From Pelethousia sp002409725 (GTDB lineage Bacteria; Bacillota; Clostridia; Christensenellales; CAG-138), in the NCBI GenBank assembly GCA_937915455.1, contig CALDNN010000013.1, forward strand, positions 1-8,411: a stretch of 8,411 bases of DNA, read 5' to 3'. How positions within the stretch are numbered: position 1 is the first letter of the stretch; the number at the start of each line of letters is the position of its first letter. Positions 5,175 through 8,411 of the stretch are shown here, one piece after another. The notes beneath the pieces were generated by a model. It was not told the origin of the DNA. It worked only from the letters and a program-made list of their open reading frames with translations, and did no database searches. The translations under genes were made by a program, and so were the position numbers.

Positions 5175-5361
5175 TGTCCACTTTCTGAACAATCCTGCCG
5201 CCTATGTTCTTCACTTTCTGAACAACCCTGCCGCCTGTTTTTGCTAGCCTTGTTCACTTTCTGAACACCCCCTAATTCCCTTGTAAGCCTTTCGCGCAAA
5301 GCATTTCAGCCCGCTTTTATGTTTTCTTGCTTTTGCACCTGCCTTGTTCACTCTCTGAACA
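5175..5361. repeat. Putative replication origin: palindromic iterons
   Basis: Four 17-bp sites of the form TGTTCA-N5-TGAACA occur at 5175-5191, 5208-5224, 5251-5267 and 5345-5361. The spacer is CTTTC in three and CTCTC in the fourth. Sites 3 and 4 have perfect palindromic arms; site 1 has TGTCCA and site 2 TCTTCA in one arm. The first two share a longer unit that continues ...ACAA(T/C)CCTGCCGCCT. An AT-rich stretch (TTATACTATATATA, 5363-5376) adjoins site 4 as a possible melting region. The block lies in a 266-bp gene-free stretch between two winged-helix genes. PICI origins have the same make-up of iterons beside an AT-rich segment next to the initiator gene. Confidence 0.68.
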
Positions 5362-5366
5362 GTTAT

Positions 5367-5396
5367 ACTATATATAGCCATACCACCCGTTCTAAA
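5367..5396 (-). promoter_or_regulatory. Possible promoter inside the origin region
   Basis: The minus strand shows TTTAGA (5396-5391), an 18-nt spacer and TATAGT (5372-5367). Transcription would start about 5360, inside iteron 4, so a protein bound there could repress it. The boxes match at 4 of 6 and 5 of 6 positions. Confidence 0.4.
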
Positions 5397-5409
5397 GAGT
5401 GGGGCATTT

Positions 5410-5781
5410 TTAGGGTGGTGAATCGCGGTCGGCCTCAATTTTCACCTTCCACCCGGAAGAAAATCGGTATTTATTCGGCTTCTGGATATTCGCGTTTCGC
5501 TGTACTACCTCTATAAATCCAGCTTCGCTTAGTTCTTCCACTGCTTTTTGAAATGTGGCCGGGGCGACGATTTTTTTATACTTCGCTCGTGGAAGCTCAA
5601 ACTCTACCTTGCCGCCACTCTCAAGAAGCATATAGACGTAAATCTTAAATGCGGCCTTACCTAAATTCAACATTGCAGGGTGCAGCAACTGCGAATTTCC
5701 CAGCCTTATATATCGTTTTTCTATTCCGTCCGGCTGGCGTGATAGCCACGGCTGGAAGGGCGTTTTTTTCTGCCTTGCCAT
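5410..5781 (-). CDS. Winged-helix protein, probable replication initiator
   Basis: This is a 123-residue protein. Its N-terminus is basic (MARQKKTPFQPW). Residues about 21-90 form a RepA-like winged helix: KRYIRLGNSQLLHPAMLNLG, KAAFKIYVYMLLESGG, the strand VEFELPRAKYKKIV, the recognition helix PATFQKAVEELSEAGF, then a wing with KPNKYRFSS. This arrangement is seen in small initiators and replication-region proteins of Bacillota plasmids and islands. The gene lies directly upstream of the iteron array, as initiator genes often do. AGGAGA overlaps the end of the preceding excisionase-like gene and the two genes are 3 nt apart. No primase or helicase domain is present, unlike the larger initiators of many PICIs, so host or helper proteins would be needed. 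A purely regulatory role is the alternative. Confidence 0.62.
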   Translation of the reverse strand: MARQKKTPFQPWLSRQPDGIEKRYIRLGNSQLLHPAMLNLGKAAFKIYVYMLLESGGKVEFELPRAKYKKIVAPATFQKAVEELSEAGFIEVVQRNANIQKPNKYRFSSGWKVKIEADRDSPP

Positions 5782-5784
5782 CTG

Positions 5785-5982
5785 TTACAGATCTCCTCTA
5801 TCTCCTGTGCGCTCCCATGCTGTTCTTTGTACCCACTGCTCAAATGCTTCAATGGGTATTAGTTTTTTACGACCTACAAACAATACTGGAAAATCTGCCC
5901 TCTCTGTTAGCTCATACGCTTTTGGTATTGATATACCTAGCGTTCCTGCCATTTCTTTCACTGTGTAAGCTAGTTTTACCAT
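5785..5982 (-). CDS. Excisionase/AlpA-like HTH protein (HTH_17 type)
   Basis: This is a 65-residue protein made almost wholly of one MerR-like winged HTH: YTVKEMAGTLGISIPKAYEL (residues 6-25), then FPVLFVGRKKLIPIEAFEQWV. This is the standard excisionase-family fold. Xis bends DNA at the attachment sites to drive excision, and related AlpA proteins activate satellite genes. It is the first gene of the leftward operon, opposite the repressor, where PICIs often place Xis- or AlpA-type regulators. AAAGGAAA lies about 10 nt before the ATG. Its expression should be controlled by the switch operators just upstream. Xis and AlpA roles cannot be separated from sequence alone. Confidence 0.78.
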   Translation of the reverse strand: MVKLAYTVKEMAGTLGISIPKAYELTERADFPVLFVGRKKLIPIEAFEQWVQRTAWERTGDRGDL

Positions 5983-6012
5983 GATTTTGGTTTCCTTTCG
6001 TTGTACTTGATT

Positions 6013-6094
6013 GCATTCACTTCGAATGCCTTGATGCTATATTAACACATACGATATGAATATGTCAACAATAACATACATTCAACTTGAATGT
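6013..6094. promoter_or_regulatory. Switch-region operators (three related 17-bp sites)
   Basis: Site O1 (6013-6029) is GCATTC-ACTTC-GAATGC. Site O2 (6078-6094) is ACATTCAACTTGAATGT, a perfect palindrome apart from its central base. Site O3 (6047-6063), ACATACGATATGAATAT, matches O2 at 12 of 17 positions. The centres are 34 and 31 bp apart, about three helical turns. O2 overlaps the rightward -35 box and O3 lies between the leftward -35 and -10. This is the layout of a CI/Cro-type switch bound by the adjacent repressor. Confidence 0.7.
6039..6068 (-). promoter_or_regulatory. Leftward early promoter
   Basis: The minus strand has a consensus -35 TTGACA (6068-6063), an 18-nt spacer and TAATAT (6044-6039, 4 of 6). 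Operator O3 fills the spacer and O1 lies just after the start point, so repressor should block it. It would drive the excisionase and initiator genes. Confidence 0.6.
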
Positions 6095-6115
6095 TTTTTA
6101 TGGAAGTGGTAAAAT
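6087..6115 (+). promoter_or_regulatory. Rightward promoter of repressor and integrase genes
   Basis: TTGAAT (6087-6092), a 17-nt spacer and TAAAAT (6110-6115) with an extended TGG. The -35 sits inside operator O2, which suggests autoregulation of the repressor. The same transcript would reach the downstream unknown gene and the integrase, as the genes are spaced by 2-4 nt. Confidence 0.65.
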
Positions 6116-6136
6116 ACCATAAAGAAAGGTGGTATT

Positions 6137-6613
6137 ATGCCAATGTCAGAAAAAGATAAAATACTCGGAAATAACATACAGAAATTACGAAAAGAAAAAG
6201 GCTGGACTCAAAAACAGCTTGCAGGCAAAGTCGATAGCGCCGTTATCACTATTCAGCAATATGAGCTTGGCAAGCGCGAACCCCGCATTGACCAACTCAA
6301 AAAAATCGCCGTTGCACTCGGCGTGTCTGTTGATGATTTAACGGCGGATAATGTCGCTTCTGAGCTAGCTCCGGAAGAATGGGCAAAAGAAGCAGTAGCA
6401 GGCAAATTTGACACCGATCCCCTGCCTGATATTTCTTATAATGACCTTTTAATTGAAATGGAAGAAATAAAAGAAAAGATTGCAAATGATACAGCTTCAA
6501 ACGATGAAATCTTTAAATATGGATTGCTTCGATCATCTATAAATTATAAAGATTATCATTTGATTAAAAAACACAAGGGAAAAGATGGTTTTTTTATTAA
6601 GAAGGACAAATAA
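6137..6613 (+). CDS. Cro/CI-type (HTH_3) master repressor
   Basis: This is a 158-residue protein. Residues 9-68 are a classic Xre-family HTH: LGNNIQKLRKEKGWTQKQLA, then ITIQQYELGKREPRIDQLKK and IAVALGVSVDDL. The C-terminal half is acidic then lysine-rich and has no S24/LexA peptidase signature, so SOS-driven self-cleavage is not expected. By analogy with SaPI Stl, release would come from a helper-phage protein binding it; that is inference. The C-terminal coding sequence (about 6430-6600) is visibly richer in A/T than its neighbours and may have a different origin. AGGTGG lies 4 nt before the ATG. An ATG two codons later is a weaker alternative. The gene faces the leftward operon across the operator region. 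Confidence 0.85.
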   Translation: MPMSEKDKILGNNIQKLRKEKGWTQKQLAGKVDSAVITIQQYELGKREPRIDQLKKIAVALGVSVDDLTADNVASELAPEEWAKEAVAGKFDTDPLPDISYNDLLIEMEEIKEKIANDTASNDEIFKYGLLRSSINYKDYHLIKKHKGKDGFFIKKDK

Positions 6614-6615
6614 CC

Positions 6616-7011
6616 ATGACAACATACTACCCCTCTGAAACCGCCGTAAAGGACGCTATAGCGATTAAAGACCCGTTGTTGCTCTGTGTATCCTTTGACG
6701 GCACAGAAACGATTATAAGCCCTATAGACGCGTCTGTAGAGCATCATATACTACTGGCAAATGTAGGCCGCTCTCAAAGCGATATAGACAAGTATTTCCG
6801 TGTGGTGCTGGATGATAGCGGCGCGGACTGGACGTTTGTATGTCCACAGGATTATAAAGGCATCACCGACCGCACCCGGCGCATTGCAGAGTTCTACAAG
6901 GACGGTTTCCGGGTAATATCAAGCGCATTAGAGCAAATCGGCTTTATGGTAGGCATCAACATACCACAACGCTACAGGCGGCACATAGACGCTATCAAAC
7001 CACAGGGGTGA
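6616..7011 (+). CDS. Unknown 131-aa protein between repressor and integrase
   Basis: I do not recognise a named family. The protein is mixed alpha/beta. It has an N-terminal PLLLCVSFDGTETIISPID stretch, a segment around HHILLANVGRSQSDIDKYF, the string RVVLDDSGADWTF, then RTRRIAEFYKDGFRV and a C-terminal hydrophobic helix (SALEQIGFMVGINIP). No membrane segment, nuclease or toxin motif is evident. It starts 2 nt after the repressor stop, with GAAGGA about 9 nt before the ATG, and ends 4 nt before the integrase. It should be made in the quiescent state together with repressor. That makes immunity, helper interference or repressor modulation possible roles, all speculative. Part of it resembles the zinc-ribbon protein at the other end (GADW motif). 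Confidence 0.72.
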   Translation: MTTYYPSETAVKDAIAIKDPLLLCVSFDGTETIISPIDASVEHHILLANVGRSQSDIDKYFRVVLDDSGADWTFVCPQDYKGITDRTRRIAEFYKDGFRVISSALEQIGFMVGINIPQRYRRHIDAIKPQG

Positions 7012-7015
7012 TATT

Positions 7016-8197
7016 ATGCCACGCAAAGGAACACGGAACGCCCAGGGCGGCGGCACGATCCGGCAACGCAAAGACGGACGCTGGGAAGCACGTTACACAG
7101 TAGGCCGCGATCCCGGCACTGGTAAACAGGTGCAGAAATCCGTATACGGTAAAACACAGGCAGAAGTCAGAAAGAAGCTGCAAGCTGCTACTGTTTCTAT
7201 TGATGCGGGAATGTATATTGAGCCTGCAAAGCTATCTGTAGGTCAGTGGTGCGATATCTGGCTTAAGGAATACACGGCACACATTAAGCCCAGCACAAAA
7301 ACATCTTACGAAATCCATGTTAAAAACCATATCAAGCCTAACTTAGGCATGGTAAAGTTGCAAGCCTTAACCGCTCACGCCGTACAGGGCTTTGTAAACG
7401 CTCTGGAAGCCGTTGACGGCTCTGGCAAAGGATTATCCCCTAAGACGGTTAAAAACGTGCATGGCGTGCTGCACAAGGCGCTTGAGCAAGCCCGGCAGAT
7501 TGGCTATATATCCCACAATCCGGCAGGCGGTACAAAGCTGCCACGTTGGACGCGCCCGGAAATAAAGCCGCTGGAATACGATATGGTGGCCAAATTTATG
7601 GAAGCGATAAAAGGGCATCAGTTTGAGCGGGTATATTTGATTGACCTATTTACAGGCCTGCGCCGCTCTGAAATCCTCGGCTTGACATGGGATTGTATAG
7701 ACTTCGACAACGGCACAATATACGTTTACAGGCAGTTGCAACGGCTTAGAAAGGCATACAGTTTTGCACCGCTAAAAAATGATAGGCCGCGCCTTATAAC
7801 ACCCGCACCAGACGTTATGCAGGTGCTACGGGAACAGAAGGTAAAACAAATGGAATGGCGGCTCATGGCTGGGCAGGTGTGGCAACCGTGGCAGGATGAA
7901 AACCTTATCTTCACAAATGAGATAGGCGGCCACTTATGCGATCAGACGGTATATAACCACTTCAAGCAAATCATGGCTGATTTAGGGCTACCACAAACCC
8001 GGCTGCACGATCTGCGCCATACATACGCCGTTATGAGCTTACAGGCTGGCGATGACGTAAAAACCGTGCAGGAACACTTAGGGCACCATACAGCGGCGTT
8101 CACGCTTGATCAGTACGGCCACATTACAGAGCGTATGAGGAAAGAAAGCGCCGACCGTATGCAAGCACTGATTGACGGCATCAAGGGTAAAAGTTGA
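7016..8197 (+). CDS. int: Tyrosine-recombinase integrase
   Basis: This is a 393-residue, full-length phage-type integrase. The N-terminal arm-binding domain (about 10-62) has GTIRQRKDGRWEARY. The SAM-like core-binding domain spans about 73-160, with the catalytic domain after it. The expected active-site residues are present: R216 (TGLRRSE), K254 (PLKNDRPR), H331 and R334 (LHDLRHT), H357 (LGHH) and nucleophile Y367 (LDQYGH). It catalyses site-specific recombination between attP and the tRNA-Gly 3' end. GGGGTGAT lies just before the ATG. The gene points at the right end of the element and its stop codon lies within the right arm-type repeat. It appears to be co-transcribed with the repressor. 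Confidence 0.97.
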   Translation: MPRKGTRNAQGGGTIRQRKDGRWEARYTVGRDPGTGKQVQKSVYGKTQAEVRKKLQAATVSIDAGMYIEPAKLSVGQWCDIWLKEYTAHIKPSTKTSYEIHVKNHIKPNLGMVKLQALTAHAVQGFVNALEAVDGSGKGLSPKTVKNVHGVLHKALEQARQIGYISHNPAGGTKLPRWTRPEIKPLEYDMVAKFMEAIKGHQFERVYLIDLFTGLRRSEILGLTWDCIDFDNGTIYVYRQLQRLRKAYSFAPLKNDRPRLITPAPDVMQVLREQKVKQMEWRLMAGQVWQPWQDENLIFTNEIGGHLCDQTVYNHFKQIMADLGLPQTRLHDLRHTYAVMSLQAGDDVKTVQEHLGHHTAAFTLDQYGHITERMRKESADRMQALIDGIKGKS

Positions 8198-8220
8198 CCC
8201 TTCAAAATACCCTTTACAGA
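8194..8220 (+). repeat. Right-end putative integrase arm-type sites
   Basis: TTGACCCTT and TACCCTTTACAGA are separated by a 5-nt spacer, the same spacing as the left-end unit at 432-458. The spacer is the only part that differs. The repeat includes the integrase stop codon (8195-8197). Confidence 0.7.
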
Positions 8221-8247
8221 CTTTATAAATGTGCTAATAGGTTATAG

Positions 8248-8328
8248 GCGGTTAAGTGAAGAATCGCATAACATAGGGGTTTTTAGCAAACAGCTATACC
8301 CTATAAATCCATATTGAGCGGCAAGTGA
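8248..8328 (+). repeat. Imperfect direct repeats between integrase and attR
   Basis: GCGGTTAAGTGA (8248-8259) recurs as GCGGCAAGTGA (8318-8328), a few bases before attR. They could be accessory integrase or excisionase sites. A short inverted pair, ATAGGG and CCCTAT, lies between them. The rest of the 8221-8332 stretch holds no gene. Confidence 0.35.
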
Positions 8329-8332
8329 CTAA

Positions 8333-8355
8333 TTCGATTCCCATCACCCGCTCCA
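8333..8355 (+). repeat. Right attachment site (attR core), 23-bp direct repeat
   Basis: It is an exact copy of 352-374. It is the host's original tRNA 3' end, left without the 5' part of the tRNA, and marks the junction back to host DNA. Confidence 0.93.
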
Positions 8356-8381
8356 CGTCGCAGCAAGCTGCGCTTCACTTC

Positions 8382-8411
8382 AATCCCATGCAAAAACCGC
8401 ATGGGATTTTT
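8382..8411 (+). terminator. Displaced original terminator of tRNA-Gly (host)
   Basis: AATCCCATGC (8382-8391) pairs perfectly with GCATGGGATT (8399-8408) around a 7-nt loop, and the T run continues to the window end. In the uninterrupted chromosome it would lie about 27 nt after the tRNA CCA, so it is the native tRNA terminator, separated by integration. Confidence 0.75.

Noticed and set aside
5175..5361. CRISPR array
   Set aside because: The repeats are short palindromes with irregular spacing (33, 43 and 94 bp) and no cas genes. They fit iterons or operators.
5244..5438. 64-codon minus-strand ORF over the iteron region
   Set aside because: It overlaps the end of the winged-helix gene and three of its parts are iterons or AT-rich DNA. 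It has basic low-complexity content and no ribosome binding site.

Overview
The window shows a small integrated mobile element of about 8.0 kb sitting in the 3' end of a tRNA-Gly(UCC) gene of a low-to-mid GC Gram-positive bacterium. Bacillota is likely and Clostridia plausible. The host call rests on AGGAGG-type ribosome binding sites, the style of the capsid, scaffold and integrase proteins, and a flanking host gene that ends in a cell-wall or membrane anchor. A 23-bp direct repeat of the tRNA 3' end (352-374 and 8333-8355) bounds the element. The only host DNA is the tail of that anchored protein with two terminators and the tRNA promoter and tRNA (1-374), and the tRNA's displaced original terminator (8382-8411).

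Layout from right to left. A tyrosine integrase (7016-8197), an unknown 131-aa protein (6616-7011) and a Cro/CI-type repressor without a peptidase domain (6137-6613) are transcribed rightwards. Between the repressor and a leftward operon lies a switch region with three related 17-bp operators and two divergent promoters (6013-6115). The leftward early genes encode an excisionase/AlpA-like HTH protein (5785-5982) and a winged-helix probable replication initiator (5410-5781). Next come a palindromic iteron array that looks like the origin (5175-5361), a second winged-helix protein (4784-5143) and four small unknown genes (4557-4772, 4326-4544, 4147-4329 and a 50-aa gene at 3976-4128).

A separate strong promoter (3951-3979) with a long leader and an intrinsic attenuator (3808-3846) drives a virion operon. 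Its genes are an unknown 132-aa protein, a scaffolding protein, a major capsid protein, a TerS-like HTH protein and two small proteins, ended by a terminator (1081-1140). A zinc-ribbon protein gene (485-991) with its own promoter lies next to the left attachment site.

Interpretation: this looks like a capsid-forming phage satellite, similar in idea to phage-inducible chromosomal islands (PICIs) of the capsid-forming kind but reduced. It has its own capsid, scaffold and packaging-specificity genes. It has no recognisable portal, large terminase, head protease, tail, lysis or primase genes. The inferred life cycle is derepression by a helper phage, excision and replication from the iteron origin, assembly of a satellite-specific capsid, and use of the helper's portal, motor and tail. 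Satellite identity and helper dependence are inferences from gene content.
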